DNA of 64,000 nucleotides from [Actinobacillus] rossii (GCA_900444965.1 UFRQ01000003.1:1178001-1242000), one strand, 5' to 3'. Shown: positions 31,367-41,625, counted from the stretch's first letter. The notes: a model not told the origin generated them from the sequence alone. Made by a program: numbers and translations.

Positions 31367-32047
31367 ATGACATTAACCGCTGAACAATTAACAGGCAAGG
31401 TGCGTTCGCATCTCGTGAATTTGCCTTGTCCCCATTCGCCGAACCATTTTTTACAACCACAAGCCGTGCGCGCTTTTCAGTCTTTGCAAAAAAGTGCGGT
31501 GGAAAATGGCTTTAATTTGCAACCTGCCAGCAGTTTTCGCGATTTTCAGCGCCAACAGCTTATTTGGAATGGTAAATTTAATGGCGAACGCAAAGTGCAT
31601 GATGATCAGGGAATGGCTTTGGATTTAACCGTACTTTCCGATTGGGAAAAACTGCAAGCTATGCTACGCTGGTCAGCGATGCCAGGGGCAAGTCGTCATC
31701 ATTGGGGAACAGAAATCGACTTCTTTGATCCTGATTTATTGCCACAAAATCAAAGGTTGCAACTGGAACCTTGGGAATACGAAAAAGGCGGGTATTTTGC
31801 AGAGCTAAGTGCGTGGCTTATGGATAATCTTGCTGGCTTTGATTTTGCCTTGCCTTTTATGCAATCTGAACAACAAATTGAGGTCGGGCGCGAGCCTTGG
31901 CATATCAGCTATTTGCCTTTAGCGGAAAAAGCGCAAGAACAGTTAACCGTTGAGGTGTTAGTCGAAAGTTGGTGCGATGAAGATGTTGCGGGAAAAGCCT
32001 GTTTGATTGCATATTTAGATGAGATTTTTACACGGTTTATGCTGTGA
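31367..32047 (+). CDS. M15-family D-alanyl-D-alanine carboxypeptidase (VanY/LdcB-like)
   Basis: A 226-residue protein with the M15B zinc-peptidase signature: SRHHWGTEIDFF (SxHxxGxxxD) around residues 105-116 and a second site ending PWHISYLP near 180. An SFRDFQRQQLIWNGKF stretch precedes it, as in VanY. It has no clear signal peptide, which suggests a cytosolic role in peptidoglycan recycling, as for LD-carboxypeptidases; that is inference. It is probably co-transcribed with dapE. An uptake signal lies within the gene at about 31492. Confidence 0.85.
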   Translation: MTLTAEQLTGKVRSHLVNLPCPHSPNHFLQPQAVRAFQSLQKSAVENGFNLQPASSFRDFQRQQLIWNGKFNGERKVHDDQGMALDLTVLSDWEKLQAMLRWSAMPGASRHHWGTEIDFFDPDLLPQNQRLQLEPWEYEKGGYFAELSAWLMDNLAGFDFALPFMQSEQQIEVGREPWHISYLPLAEKAQEQLTVEVLVESWCDEDVAGKACLIAYLDEIFTRFML

Positions 32048-32210
32048 ATGTAAAAAGCGCGGTGAAATTTCCGGTATTATGTAGCAGTTGTATAAAGATT
32101 TAACCGATTGAAAATATTAAAACCCCTATTCAAGTTTAGAGCGATTTATTAATAGGTTGTTATTGGTTTTTTGGGTTTTTGTGTTTCCATCGCATTAAAT
32201 TTTCTCTTTC

Positions 32211-32627
32211 TTATTCGGTTAAGTGCGGTTCAATTTGGTCAAGTAATTGATAAACCGACAGTTTATCTTCATCACTCGGAAACCAATCATCTAAAATAAC
32301 ACGCCCAATGGAGCCTGTTTGCAACACAGCCGTGTAAAGATAATCAACACAAGCTCTTGGATGGTCAGCAAGCCAAACAGGACTGTTTTCAGGGAAATAC
32401 CCCATATCATTGAGTCTTTTTGTACCATCAATAATCCCAATATCGCCTAAAAGATGATGGGTATTTCGTTTTTGACCAAAGCCATAAATATAAAAATCTT
32501 GTGGGTAAGCACCATCATTTAATGCTGCTGCACTATGCCAGTCGCCTGTTCCATTGGGGCTATGGATATTGAGAGCCACAAGACTGCTCACATAGCGATT
32601 GATTTGTGTTGGGGGAATGAGTAGCAT
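32211..32627 (-). CDS. Hypothetical protein, orphan in accessory region
   Basis: A 138-residue acidic protein with no membrane segment or signal peptide. It begins MLLIPPTQINRYVSSLVALN and has a conserved-looking NIHSPNGTGDWHSAAAL motif and a later VWLADHPRACVDYLY stretch. I do not recognise a family; gene-pair components such as antitoxins sometimes look like this, but nothing here shows a partner. The 3' end carries an uptake signal (32221-32229), suggesting long residence in the genome. Between it and the IS remnant is about 220 bp without a gene. Confidence 0.65.
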   Translation of the reverse strand: MLLIPPTQINRYVSSLVALNIHSPNGTGDWHSAAALNDGAYPQDFYIYGFGQKRNTHHLLGDIGIIDGTKRLNDMGYFPENSPVWLADHPRACVDYLYTAVLQTGSIGRVILDDWFPSDEDKLSVYQLLDQIEPHLTE

Positions 32628-32649
32628 AGTTTATCCTAAAATTAACCGG

Positions 32650-32745
32650 TTATATCTGAATTATCGTTAAAATCTGATTTTATATCAATGGTTTTCCACC
32701 GCCACTGCTTGCGAGTTTCAACGAGTTGGCAAATTCAGATAATAA
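32650..32745. repeat. Inverted 13-bp repeat upstream of the orphan gene
   Basis: TTATATCTGAATT (32650-32662) recurs in inverted, slightly altered form as AATTCAGATAATAA (32732-32745). It lies just upstream of the hypothetical gene at 32211-32627, where operators would be expected, but it could be chance in AT-rich DNA. Confidence 0.4.
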
Positions 32746-32850
32746 CTAAATTCTGATGATAAGCGAGAGATTTAAATTCTTGTTTTAATCTAAGACAAAC
32801 TATCTAAGAAAACCAATAACCCCCTCCGCTCGTCTGCATTCATTTTATTG

Positions 32851-33343
<493 letters not shown>

Positions 33344-33406
33344 TAAAATATACCGCATCTGGATTGTCTTGAAAAAAAGGAAAATAGGAACGAAAAGTAT
33401 GATTAA

Positions 33407-34078
33407 TCATTGTCGCTGAGCCTGTCGATAAAGTTTATTACAAGGGATACCATCATTATTGCCATCTAGCTCTCGCCAACGGCATTGTTTAAAGTAGCGT
33501 TTCGCCGTGTCATAATCGGGAAGATCGTTACAAGTTTTTTTTACATTACAATCTATAGTTGCAAGCGGTGCTTTAGGCAGGAAGTTTTGCCAAAATGAGT
33601 GTTCATCTGACCGCTTACTTGCACGCCAATCCGCAGGATTGATCGGATTTTTATCTTGCCATAAACCTATTCTTTGCTGTTGAGCGAGTTGCTGAGCTTG
33701 TAGATAGATCGGTTGCGTTTGGCGATACGCCCACGCCATTCCTCGTTGTACTTGAATTAAGTTAAGATTTTCACCTGTCTGATCATAAACCACTGCCAAC
33801 AGCCGTTGATATTTATCGTAGCCCGTGATCTCAAGTTCAACTTCTTTTTTAAATGCCAGTTGAGCTAATGATTGCTTCGCCCTATTACCAAAAGGCTGGG
33901 CAGATTCGGGAGCATCAATATATTGCAGGCGTACTTTAAGTTGCGTCCGCTTATGCAAACAGATTAAAGTATCGCCATCGTTAATTCCTACCACTTTACA
34001 TTGCAACTGGCGAGCTTGGAGTTCGGTAAGTGGTAAGATACATAGCGAGAAAAATATAGTGAAGATAAATCTATACAT
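33407..34078 (-). CDS. Secreted thermonuclease-like protein with Excalibur tail
   Basis: The 223-residue protein has an N-terminal signal peptide (cut near LQARQ), a staphylococcal-nuclease domain (about residues 25-145) and a C-terminal Excalibur-type calcium-binding segment (about 185-218, with DGNNDGIPCNKL). Nuclease catalytic residues are visible in VRLQYIDAPES (Arg, Glu) and DKYQRLLAVV (Arg). It is expected to cut nucleic acids outside the cytoplasm. It adjoins the AraC gene on the same strand with no gap. A separate small Excalibur protein is encoded at 53673. Confidence 0.85.
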   Translation of the reverse strand: MYRFIFTIFFSLCILPLTELQARQLQCKVVGINDGDTLICLHKRTQLKVRLQYIDAPESAQPFGNRAKQSLAQLAFKKEVELEITGYDKYQRLLAVVYDQTGENLNLIQVQRGMAWAYRQTQPIYLQAQQLAQQQRIGLWQDKNPINPADWRASKRSDEHSFWQNFLPKAPLATIDCNVKKTCNDLPDYDTAKRYFKQCRWRELDGNNDGIPCNKLYRQAQRQ

Positions 34079-34998
34079 TATTTTAATTCTCTTTTCCGAT
34101 ATTCATTAGGCGTTATTCCTACATTTTTATGAAATGTATCAATATAATAACTCACTGTACTAAATCCTGTATCAATTGCAATTTGACTAATGCTTTTATC
34201 AGAGTGAATTAATAATTCAATACTTTTATTGAGCCTATGTTCTAGTAGATATTCAAAAATAGTCATTTTTGTTTTTCGTTTAAATAAACGGCAACACTCA
34301 TTTTTATTGAGAAAAATATGTTGTGCAATCTGCTCTAAAGTTATTTTTTCTGCATAATGTTGATGAAGAAAAGAAAGAATTCTTTTGATCTTTTGATATT
34401 CATCTTTACTTTCTATTGTAGTAAGCAAAATAGGGTTTAAAGCATTCTTAACAATAAGTGCTAAGGTTTGCATTAGGTTAATACAGATATCAATTTCAAA
34501 ACTAAATGATTTATCGACATAGAACTGGTAAATATCTTTTAATTTATTGATACACTCAATATGCCACTCTTCCGATAAATCAAGAAAAATAGCTGATTGA
34601 GTTAAAGTCTTCAAATATTTTTGTTCGATAACACTTCCTTTAAAGCTTGAGAAAAGTTTCTTATCAATATTGATACAAACATAGGTGCTTTCAGGATCAT
34701 TTACCGCCTTTATAGAATGCATACAACCAGTATTGATGAAGATCCCCTGTCCTTCTTTTAAAATAAATGTTTGATCATTAATATAAAAATAGATTTCACC
34801 TTGCGTGACATATGAAAATTGGTATTCATCGTGCCAGTGCCAAATTACATAACCTAGTAAATTTTTAGAAAGTGTATTTTTATAAACTGCGAGTGGAAAA
34901 GTAAAATCACCGTGGTTAGTAAGTTCTTGATTAGAGCGGTCAATTTTAACATCTACAATCTGCATTCCTTTAACGGTCATATTTTCTCCCATCATCAA
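34078..34998 (-). CDS. AraC-family transcriptional regulator
   Basis: The protein of about 300 residues has an N-terminal cupin ligand-binding domain (HWHDEYQFSYVTQGEIYFYI, then GCMHSI) and a C-terminal pair of helix-turn-helix motifs (LEQIAQHIFLNKNECCRLFKRK and ISQIAIDTGFSTVSYYIDTFHKNVGITPNEYRK). It is divergent from the permease-nitrilase pair and probably controls it. The start is uncertain: M1, M2, M3 and the ATG at residue 7 (MTVKGM) are all possible. Its ligand cannot be read from the sequence; a nitrile, amide or carboxylate is a guess from its neighbours. Confidence 0.88.
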   Translation of the reverse strand: MMMGENMTVKGMQIVDVKIDRSNQELTNHGDFTFPLAVYKNTLSKNLLGYVIWHWHDEYQFSYVTQGEIYFYINDQTFILKEGQGIFINTGCMHSIKAVNDPESTYVCINIDKKLFSSFKGSVIEQKYLKTLTQSAIFLDLSEEWHIECINKLKDIYQFYVDKSFSFEIDICINLMQTLALIVKNALNPILLTTIESKDEYQKIKRILSFLHQHYAEKITLEQIAQHIFLNKNECCRLFKRKTKMTIFEYLLEHRLNKSIELLIHSDKSISQIAIDTGFSTVSYYIDTFHKNVGITPNEYRKRELK

Positions 34999-35018
34999 TA
35001 TATTGATATATTTTCACT

Positions 35019-35066
35019 ATATTATGATATTAATGGCATAATTTATCAATATAATGAAATTAATGG
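35019..35066 (+). promoter_or_regulatory. Direct-repeat operator candidate for the AraC regulator
   Basis: ATATTATGATATTAATGG (35019-35036) and ATATAATGAAATTAATGG (35049-35066) match at 16 of 18 positions and lie exactly 30 bp apart, close to three helical turns. They sit in the 143-bp gap between the divergent araC-like and permease genes. Direct half-sites on one DNA face are usual for AraC-type regulators. Confidence 0.6.
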
Positions 35067-35141
35067 TCAATATTTTTATAGAAATGCTTGATGAAAGAGA
35101 GAATACTTCAAATCACTTAATCAATCATTCTAGGAGGATAT

Positions 35142-36434
35142 ATGTCTGCAATCATTATGGCCCAAGCCATTATGTTTATCACCTTAATATTAATGGTTAT
35201 TGGAAGAACACCTCTCTATCTTACCGCTATTATTGGTTCTACCCTTGCAGCTTTAACCGTAGGAATTCCTCTTTATGGTGGCGAAGGTGTAAGTATTGCC
35301 AAATTAGTTATTAATGGTTTAAATCCTGTTTTAGCTGATATGACAGGGATTTTACTCTTTATTGGTATTATGCATAAAACAGGTTTTTTATCTGTAATTA
35401 TTCGAGACGTAATTAAATTAGGTAATTATGTTGGTGGTGGACCTGGCATTATTACTGCTGCAAGTATTGCCGCTGGTTTTATAGGAATGATGGTGGGATT
35501 TACACAAGCGGTTATTACAGGTGTTATTGCTGGACCCGCAGCATTAAAATTAGGCGTAAAACCTGATCCTGCCGCAGGTGCTTTACAACACGCTAATATT
35601 TTAGGTTGTGGCGCAGGTTTCGCTCACCCAACACAAGTCGCTATCATTACAATGACTGGTGTCGGTTTTGGTATGGTCAATGTATATGGTGCTATAACAG
35701 CTGCTGCAGTAATGGTTCTTGCGTATTGGCGAATGCATAAAGATGTGATTGCTTCAGGCACACTACAAAAATATAGTGCTGAAGAAATGGAAAAAATTCT
35801 AAAAGAGTTTGAAAGCCATTCAAGTCATATATCGTCGATCACTGCAATCATTCCATTTGCTATTTTAGTGATTGGCTTTGTATTAAAAATGCCAATTTTC
35901 ATTGTTGGCTTCTTCGCTAGCCTAATTACGATATTGTTAGCCAAAATTAATCCTACAGAGGGAGAGAAAGCAATGGTAGATGGCGTACAAAAAATCGCTG
36001 TTCCACTCGTTGCTACAATCTGTTTCTTATATATGTCAGGAGTGATTAATAATATTGGTATTGCTGCATTATTATCTGAATGGCTTAAACCTGGGTTAGA
36101 CACTGCACCAATTTTATTATTGTTCGGAATTTCATTACTTACAGGGATTATAACTCAATCATATTCCGCCTCTGCAGCCATTATTCTGCCATTCCTTGAT
36201 ATTGTTTTAAAAGCGGGTGGTCATCCAATGTTAGCTGCTGTAGCTGCCATTTCGGGTGGTAATTTAGGTCAATACTTTCTAACTGGTGGACCTGTTTCTG
36301 GATTATCTACGGTAACACCTGTAGTTCAAGGCAGTTCATTATTGTTAGCAAACCGTTTTCAACGCCCAAACATTGCGTTTAGTTGGTTAGTTGCATTATT
36401 TCTACTTATCACCCTTGGCTATATTTATCAATAG
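35142..36434 (+). CDS. Multi-pass permease, GntP/ion-transporter-like
   Basis: A 430-residue inner-membrane protein with about 11-12 hydrophobic segments. A consensus AGGAGG ribosome site precedes the ATG. It contains glycine-rich re-entrant-like stretches (VGGGPGIITAASIAAGFIGMM and ISGGNLGQYFLTGGPVSGLSTV), as in ion-transporter-superfamily carriers for organic acids. Exact family is unsure; a GntP or citrate/lactate-type carrier is most likely. It ends 12 bases before the nitrilase gene, so it probably imports the nitrilase's substrate or exports its product. Confidence 0.75.
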   Translation: MSAIIMAQAIMFITLILMVIGRTPLYLTAIIGSTLAALTVGIPLYGGEGVSIAKLVINGLNPVLADMTGILLFIGIMHKTGFLSVIIRDVIKLGNYVGGGPGIITAASIAAGFIGMMVGFTQAVITGVIAGPAALKLGVKPDPAAGALQHANILGCGAGFAHPTQVAIITMTGVGFGMVNVYGAITAAAVMVLAYWRMHKDVIASGTLQKYSAEEMEKILKEFESHSSHISSITAIIPFAILVIGFVLKMPIFIVGFFASLITILLAKINPTEGEKAMVDGVQKIAVPLVATICFLYMSGVINNIGIAALLSEWLKPGLDTAPILLLFGISLLTGIITQSYSASAAIILPFLDIVLKAGGHPMLAAVAAISGGNLGQYFLTGGPVSGLSTVTPVVQGSSLLLANRFQRPNIAFSWLVALFLLITLGYIYQ

Positions 36435-36446
36435 GAGAATTATATT

Positions 36447-37370
36447 ATGACAAAAACAGTCGTCGCAGCATTACAAATTGGTTCATCTCAAAAAGGTAAA
36501 GCGGAAACATTAGCAAATATTCTTACATTTGAAGAAGAGATTAAACGTTCAGGAGCAAAATTGGTCGTAATGCCAGAAGCGCTTTTAGGGGGTTATCCAA
36601 AAGGGAAAACTTTTGGTACTTACCTAGGCTATCGATTACCCGAAGGTCGAGATGAATTTGCACAATATTATCAAAATGCAATTGATGTTCCTGGTGTTGA
36701 AACAGATGAATTAGCATTACTCTCCCAAAGAACAGGAGCAAATATTGTTATAGGCGTTATTGAACGAAGTCAAACCAGTCTTTATTGCTCAGCCTTGTTT
36801 TTTACTCCCGAAAATGGGCTTGTCGCTAAGCACCGAAAATTAATGCCGACAGCAACAGAACGTTTAATTTGGGGACAAGGTGATGGCTCAACTTTACCTG
36901 TTATCAATACGGAAGCTGGTAAAATAGGTGCTGCAATTTGTTGGGAAAATTATATGCCACTACTGAGAATGGCAATGTATTCAAAAGGAATTGATATTTG
37001 GTGTGCACCAACAGTTGATACAAGGGAAATTTGGCGAACATCAATGCAGCATATTGCTTATGAAGGAAGATGTTTTCTTATTAGTGCTTGTCAAGTACAG
37101 CCATCGCCAAAAGAATTAGGTATTGAGGTGCCTCAATGGGACACTGATTTACCTTTAATGCACGGAAATAGTGTTATTGTAAATCCAATGGGTGAAATTA
37201 TTGCAGGTCCATTAAAAGATAAGGTAGGACTAATTAGTGCAGAAATTGATTTAGATGAGATAGTCAAAGCTCGCTATGACTTTGATGTTTCTGGGCATTA
37301 TAGTCGTCCTGATGTTTTTTCGTTGGTGGTTGATGAAAGAGAAAAGAAGAACGTAGAGTTTAAAAAATAA
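36447..37370 (+). CDS. Nitrilase (carbon-nitrogen hydrolase, branch 1 type)
   Basis: A 307-residue member of the nitrilase superfamily. The Glu-Lys-Cys triad is visible: E in [15 protein letters not shown] in [21 protein letters not shown], and C in [15 protein letters not shown]. The CWENYMPL and [12 protein letters not shown] signatures are those of true nitrilases, which turn nitriles into carboxylic acids and ammonia, rather than amidases or carbamoylases. Substrate range is unknown. It follows the permease with AGGAG upstream and ends in a strong terminator. Such an enzyme is not part of the Pasteurellaceae core, and no uptake signal occurs in this gene or its neighbours. Confidence 0.87.
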   Translation: MTKTVVAALQIGSSQKGKAETLANILTFEEEIKRSGAKLVVMPEALLGGYPKGKTFGTYLGYRLPEGRDEFAQYYQNAIDVPGVETDELALLSQRTGANIVIGVIERSQTSLYCSALFFTPENGLVAKHRKLMPTATERLIWGQGDGSTLPVINTEAGKIGAAICWENYMPLLRMAMYSKGIDIWCAPTVDTREIWRTSMQHIAYEGRCFLISACQVQPSPKELGIEVPQWDTDLPLMHGNSVIVNPMGEIIAGPLKDKVGLISAEIDLDEIVKARYDFDVSGHYSRPDVFSLVVDEREKKNVEFKK

Positions 37371-37372
37371 AG

Positions 37373-37409
37373 AAAAATGGGGATATTCAACCGATTATCC
37401 CCATTTTTT
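37373..37409 (+). terminator. Terminator of the permease-nitrilase operon
   Basis: A perfect stem AAATGGGGATA/TATCCCCATTT with a ten-base loop, followed by T residues, begins within a few bases of the nitrilase stop. Confidence 0.9.
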
Positions 37410-37496
37410 ATGGTATAGTAGACAAATTTGTTGCTGTTTTGCCAAAAACTATTCCAAGTGGACAAAATTGTTGCTAATGTTTATTTTCATTAAATG

Positions 37497-38040
37497 TTAG
37501 CAACTCTTTTTATTTAAAAAATCCTGTATAAACAATACATTACGTCTTTTCGTTAATCCATTGTGATTATTTAATTTTCGTTTAAGTTCACTAAATAATC
37601 CTTCTAAACGATTTGTCGTCCTTTCTATATTTAATTCAGGATGCTTTTCATAGACAAAAGTATAATCCATATAACGCTTTAAACTGGCATAAGCACTTCT
37701 TACATTACGATGTTTATAAGGAAAATAGCCTTTTTCATTCGCTTTATCACTTCGTTCTTTTAAAAACGCTTGGTGTTTTATAAACCAAGAATGTAATCGC
37801 CGATAAAATTCATTTTTCGAGCTTTGTGTGAGTGTTTTGGCGATTATTTTTAATTCTTTACCCGCTTGTGATTGGTGCTTTTTTCTTAATTTTCGCATCA
37901 CAATCGCTACCATATGAAATTGACACATTTGTACTGGTGTATTAAATAAATCTTTCATCAAACCACGTCTACCATCACAGGTAATTAATTGAATTATATA
38001 GCCTTTTTCTCTTAACCTATTTAGAGCAAGTTTGTAGTTG
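37497..38040 (-). pseudogene. IS256-variant transposase, N-terminus removed by IS3 insertion
   Basis: The minus-strand frame from 38040 encodes the C-terminal half (about 181 residues) of a MULE/IS256-like transposase of the variant zinc-binding type, with ITCDGRRGLMKDLF, MCQFHMVAIVMRK and NIERTTNRLEGLFSELKRKLNNHNGL. It is joined at 38040/38041 to the left end of an IS3-family element; the first nine residues of the open frame come from that IS. No N-terminal half is found on the other side. Two copies of GACAAAnTTGTTGCT (about 37420 and 37461) beyond the stop may be the element's terminal sequences. Confidence 0.8.
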
Positions 38041-38843
38041 TAGTGGTACACTAATCCCGCAGTCCTCAATAAGTGGTAAAATTAAACCCAAAATGAGGAT
38101 ACAAAAATGCGAAGACCTAGAAGAACCTTTAGTGCGGAATTTAAAGCCGAAGCTGTAAAATTGATTACCAAACGTAAATATTCTATTACACAAGCCTGCA
38201 AAGAGCTAGACATCGGTGAAACAGCGTTGCGTCGCTGGGTAAGTCAAGTTCAAGCGGAATGTCAGGGCTATGTGTTGCCTGGCTCAAAGCCAATCAGCCC
38301 TGAAAAATAACGCATTCGAGAGTTAGAAAACCGTATCAAAGAGCTGGAAGAGGATAAAGAAATTCTAAAAAAGGCTACGGCGATTTTAATGTCTCTCGAG
38401 AGCAGCGATACCAAGCGGTCACGACGTTAAAATCGCACGGCATCAAGCGTTTATGCGCGTTATTTGGTGTATCAGAAAGCGCCTATTACGCACGGTTGAA
38501 GCAGCGACAATCAGTCAAAAAACACACCGCACTTGCGATTGAAATCAAGGTCATTTTTGATGCAAGCCGTCAATCCGCCGGTAAGCGAACCGTTCAATCA
38601 GGTTTGAGACAAAAGGGAATTCGAGCTAGTTTGCCGTTGATTCGCAACCTAATGATTCAACAGGGATTATTTAGCAAACAGCCACAAAAATGGCATAACC
38701 GAAATAAAGAAACAGGGCAAGTTTTTGCTAATCATTTAAACCGAGAATTTACGCCTGATGCACAAACGACCGTGCTTTGTGGCGATACGACGTACGTCAA
38801 AGTAAATGGCATTTGGTGCTATTTGGCGGTGGCGATTATTAAA
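38041..38843 (+). mobile_element. IS3-family element, 3'-truncated (copy 2)
   Basis: The left end (TAGTGGTACACTAATCCCGC) is nearly identical over about 50 bp to copy 1 at 32851. OrfA starts at 38107 (RRPRRTFSAEFKAEAVKLI) and is cut by TAA at 38308-38310 where the element normally has CAA (SPEK-stop-RIRELE). An A6 slippery run lies at 38367-38372, the usual site for the -1 frameshift into orfB. OrfB then reads GIKRLCALFGVSESAYYARL to DTTYVKVNGIWCYLAVAI and breaks off at about 38840, before the second half of the catalytic core. It contains an uptake signal near 38526. It cannot transpose by itself. Confidence 0.85.
38107..38310 (+). pseudogene. IS3 OrfA with nonsense mutation
   Basis: The 67-residue product contains the helix-turn-helix (SITQACKELDIGETALRRWVSQ) of IS3-family OrfA. 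It lacks the leucine-zipper part, which is still present in frame after the stop (RIRELENRIKELEEDKEILKK). A CAA-to-TAA change is the simplest explanation. Confidence 0.8.
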
Positions 38844-38850
38844 CTAAAAT

Positions 38851-38882
38851 ACCTTTAACTTTAATGAGTTAAAGGCATTTTT
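38851..38882. terminator. Hairpin between IS3 fragment and darP
   Basis: The stem CCTTTAACT/AGTTAAAGG (38852-38860 and 38867-38875) is followed by CATTTTTT on the plus strand and by TATTTTAG on the minus strand. It may end the darP transcript. Confidence 0.65.
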
Positions 38883-38937
38883 TATTGCGGTTAGGTTTGA
38901 GTTTAGGCTTTGTGCAACGACTACATAATACCGCGTT

Positions 38938-39483
38938 TTAATCTTGCAAAATTAATGCTTTCAAATATTGATAAATGTCGCGATACGCCTTAGGCGGTTT
39001 ATTTTGCACTTTTTCTTTTTGTGCAGAACGAATTAAATTGCGCAAGTGTTGACGGTCAGCATCTGGGTGTTCGTCTAACAATTTCGCCAAAGCATCATCA
39101 CCTTGTTCCACTAATTCATCACGTAATAGCTCAAGTTTATGCAACATAGCTTGTTGTTGATTATGTTTGTTTTCAATTTTATCTAAGCTTTCACGAATAT
39201 GATTAATTTCATCTTCCGTTGCAGAACGAAGTAATTTACCGATAAATTGTAATTGGCGACGTTTTGCTTCTAAACGTGAACGGCGAGCCAAATTCACCGC
39301 GTCAAGTAAGGTTTCATTAAGTTGAATTTTATCTAAATTTGCTTGCGTCAGTTCCACCAATTTTGAGCCTAATTTTTTTAATTCTTCTGCGTCACGTTTA
39401 ATTTCACTTTTGCTGACCCAAATAATTTCTTCATGTTTGTCATCTGTCCAGTCTAATTCAGGCTTTTTGCCGCGTTTTTTCAT
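38938..39483 (-). CDS. darP: Ribosome biogenesis factor DarP (YjgA)
   Basis: DarP is a small, basic, helical protein that associates with late 50S assembly intermediates. The 181-residue product has the typical acidic N-terminus ([26 protein letters not shown]) and a helical body with [19 protein letters not shown]. It is divergent from pmbA, as yjgA is from pmbA in E. coli, which strengthens the call. Lysine, glutamate and leucine dominate. Confidence 0.9.
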   Translation of the reverse strand: MKKRGKKPELDWTDDKHEEIIWVSKSEIKRDAEELKKLGSKLVELTQANLDKIQLNETLLDAVNLARRSRLEAKRRQLQFIGKLLRSATEDEINHIRESLDKIENKHNQQQAMLHKLELLRDELVEQGDDALAKLLDEHPDADRQHLRNLIRSAQKEKVQNKPPKAYRDIYQYLKALILQD

Positions 39484-39603
39484 TCTCTCAAATCCTATCT
39501 ATTCAAATTTTGCGCCATTTTAGCAAATAAGCTACAATGCGACAAATTTTCAGGTAGGGGTAATTGATAACTTACCACGCATTATGGATTTAAAGGATAT
39601 ATA

Positions 39604-40959
39604 GTGAAAACAGAACAAAATTCGACCGCACTTTTAAAAGCGCAAGAACAAGAATTACGCGATGCAGTGAGCTATGCTGTTGAAATTGCCACTCAAGCAG
39701 GCGCGACTGCCGAAGTGGCGGTGACAAAAGTAAGTGGTTTATCTGTTTCTACACGTTTACGTGAAGTAGAAAATGTGGAATTTAACAATGACGGCGCCTT
39801 AGGCATTTCCGTTTATTTAGGACAACAAAAAGGAAATGCTTCTACGTCAGATTTAAGCCATGCTGCTATTAAAAATGCCGTAGAATCCGCCCTTGCTATT
39901 GCTAAATATACATCGCCGGATGAGTGTGCAGGGCTTGCGCCGAGAGAATTAATGGCATTTGATGCCCCCGATTTGGATCTATATCATCCTGCGGAGATTG
40001 ATGTTGACCAAGCTATTGAGTTGGCGTTGCAGGCAGAAAGTGCCGCCTTGGATTATGACAAGCGTATCGTTAACAGTAACGGCACAAGTTTTAATTCTCA
40101 TCAAGGCGTGCGTGTTTACGGTAATAGTTATGGTATGTTGCAGAGCTATTTATCGAGCCGTTATTCCATTTCTTGTTCGGTTTTAAGTGGGGTTGATGAA
40201 CAGCTTGAAAGCGATTATGAATACACCGTTTCTCGTAAATTCAATGAATTAGAAACGCCTGAATGGGTGGGGAATAATGCATCTCAAAAGGCGATTGCTC
40301 GCTTACAACCGCAAAAGATTGCGACTCAAGAAAGTCCCGTGATTTTCTTAAACGATGTCGCAACGGGATTGATTAGTCATTTAGCTGCGGCAATTAGTGG
40401 CGGTAGTTTATACCGTAAAAACAGTTTTTTGTTGGACCATTTAGGTAAACAAGTATTGCCTGATTGGTTTCAAATTAGTGAACAACCTCACTTAATCGGG
40501 CATCTCGCATCAACGCCTTTTGATAGTGAAGGTGTGCGAACTTCCGACAGAGAAATTATCAAAAACGGTGTATTACAAACTTATTTGCTTACTAGCTACA
40601 GCGGTAAAAAATTAGGTATGCAAAGCACAGGACACGCTGGGGGAATTCATAATTGGCTGGTTAAACCCAATTCCCAAGGAAAATTGACCGCACTTTTACG
40701 CCAAATGGGGAAAGGTTTATTAGTGACTGATTTGATCGGACAAGGTATTAATATGGTTACAGGTGATTACAGCCGCGGCGCATCGGGTTTTTGGGTCGAA
40801 AATGGTGAAATTCAATATCCTGTTTCCGAAGTTACTATTGCTGGTAATTTAAAAAATATGTTACGTAATATTATTACAGTTGCAAATGATATTGAATATC
40901 GTTCTAATATTCAAGTTGGTTCAATTTTATTAGAAAATATGAAGGTTTCAGGGTGTTAA
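39604..40959 (+). CDS. pmbA: Metalloprotease subunit TldE (PmbA)
   Basis: PmbA/TldE pairs with TldD to form a protease that processes microcin-type peptides and degrades unfolded peptides such as CcdA. The gene starts with GTG at 39604, preceded by AAGGATATATA. The 451-residue length is normal. The C-terminal region has [15 protein letters not shown], the family segment around [26 protein letters not shown], and [14 protein letters not shown]. Two uptake signals lie inside. The partner tldD is not in this window. Confidence 0.94.
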   Translation: MKTEQNSTALLKAQEQELRDAVSYAVEIATQAGATAEVAVTKVSGLSVSTRLREVENVEFNNDGALGISVYLGQQKGNASTSDLSHAAIKNAVESALAIAKYTSPDECAGLAPRELMAFDAPDLDLYHPAEIDVDQAIELALQAESAALDYDKRIVNSNGTSFNSHQGVRVYGNSYGMLQSYLSSRYSISCSVLSGVDEQLESDYEYTVSRKFNELETPEWVGNNASQKAIARLQPQKIATQESPVIFLNDVATGLISHLAAAISGGSLYRKNSFLLDHLGKQVLPDWFQISEQPHLIGHLASTPFDSEGVRTSDREIIKNGVLQTYLLTSYSGKKLGMQSTGHAGGIHNWLVKPNSQGKLTALLRQMGKGLLVTDLIGQGINMVTGDYSRGASGFWVENGEIQYPVSEVTIAGNLKNMLRNIITVANDIEYRSNIQVGSILLENMKVSGC

Positions 40960-41067
40960 TAAAATAATGAGTTATTATGTCAAGCTGAGTAAAGTTTAAT
41001 GACTTTAGTTTTAGCAATTTGTTATAATTCGTGAAATTATGTATTAATAAATAATGTAAGGCTTTTT

Positions 41068-41604
41068 ATGCAAAAACATCATGTTGACGTATTAATTTCG
41101 GAAGAAAAAGTGCGGTCAAGAATTCAAGAGTTAGGTACTCAAATTACAGAATTTTATCAACAAAAGCACATTGACAAACTTATTGTTGTTGGGTTGTTAC
41201 GTGGTTCATTTATGTTTATGGCAGATCTTGTCCGCGAACTTCGATTGCCGGTAGAAATTGAATTTATGACAACGTCTAGTTATGGCAGTGGAATGACGAC
41301 GAATCATGATGTAAAAATTACACAAGATTTAAATGGCGATATCAAAGGCGAACACGTATTAATTGTAGAAGATATTATTGATACGGGCTATACGCTCGAA
41401 AAAGTTCGCGCGATTTTAAACTTACGTGAACCTGAGAGTCTTGCTATTTGCACACTATTAGACAAACCATCACGCCGAGAAGTCCAAGTACCTGTTGAAT
41501 GGGTTGGCTTTGACATTCCAGATGAATTTGTTGTAGGTTACGGCATTGATTATGCACAACAATATCGTAATTTAGGGTTTATTGGGAAAGTCGTGTTGGA
41601 ATAG
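41068..41604 (+). CDS. hpt: Hypoxanthine phosphoribosyltransferase
   Basis: Hpt salvages hypoxanthine (and guanine) to IMP or GMP using PRPP. The PRPP-binding loop is [14 protein letters not shown], and an N-terminal [18 protein letters not shown] stretch is conserved. The 178-residue length is standard. It marks the left border of the O-antigen locus: the wzz gene starts 22 bases after its stop with no visible terminator, so polysaccharide transcription may begin at or read through hpt. Its uptake signal near 41109 is the last before a gap of about 15 kb. Confidence 0.94.
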   Translation: MQKHHVDVLISEEKVRSRIQELGTQITEFYQQKHIDKLIVVGLLRGSFMFMADLVRELRLPVEIEFMTTSSYGSGMTTNHDVKITQDLNGDIKGEHVLIVEDIIDTGYTLEKVRAILNLREPESLAICTLLDKPSRREVQVPVEWVGFDIPDEFVVGYGIDYAQQYRNLGFIGKVVLE

Positions 41605-41625
41605 TTTCTTTATAGGAAAATTAAA

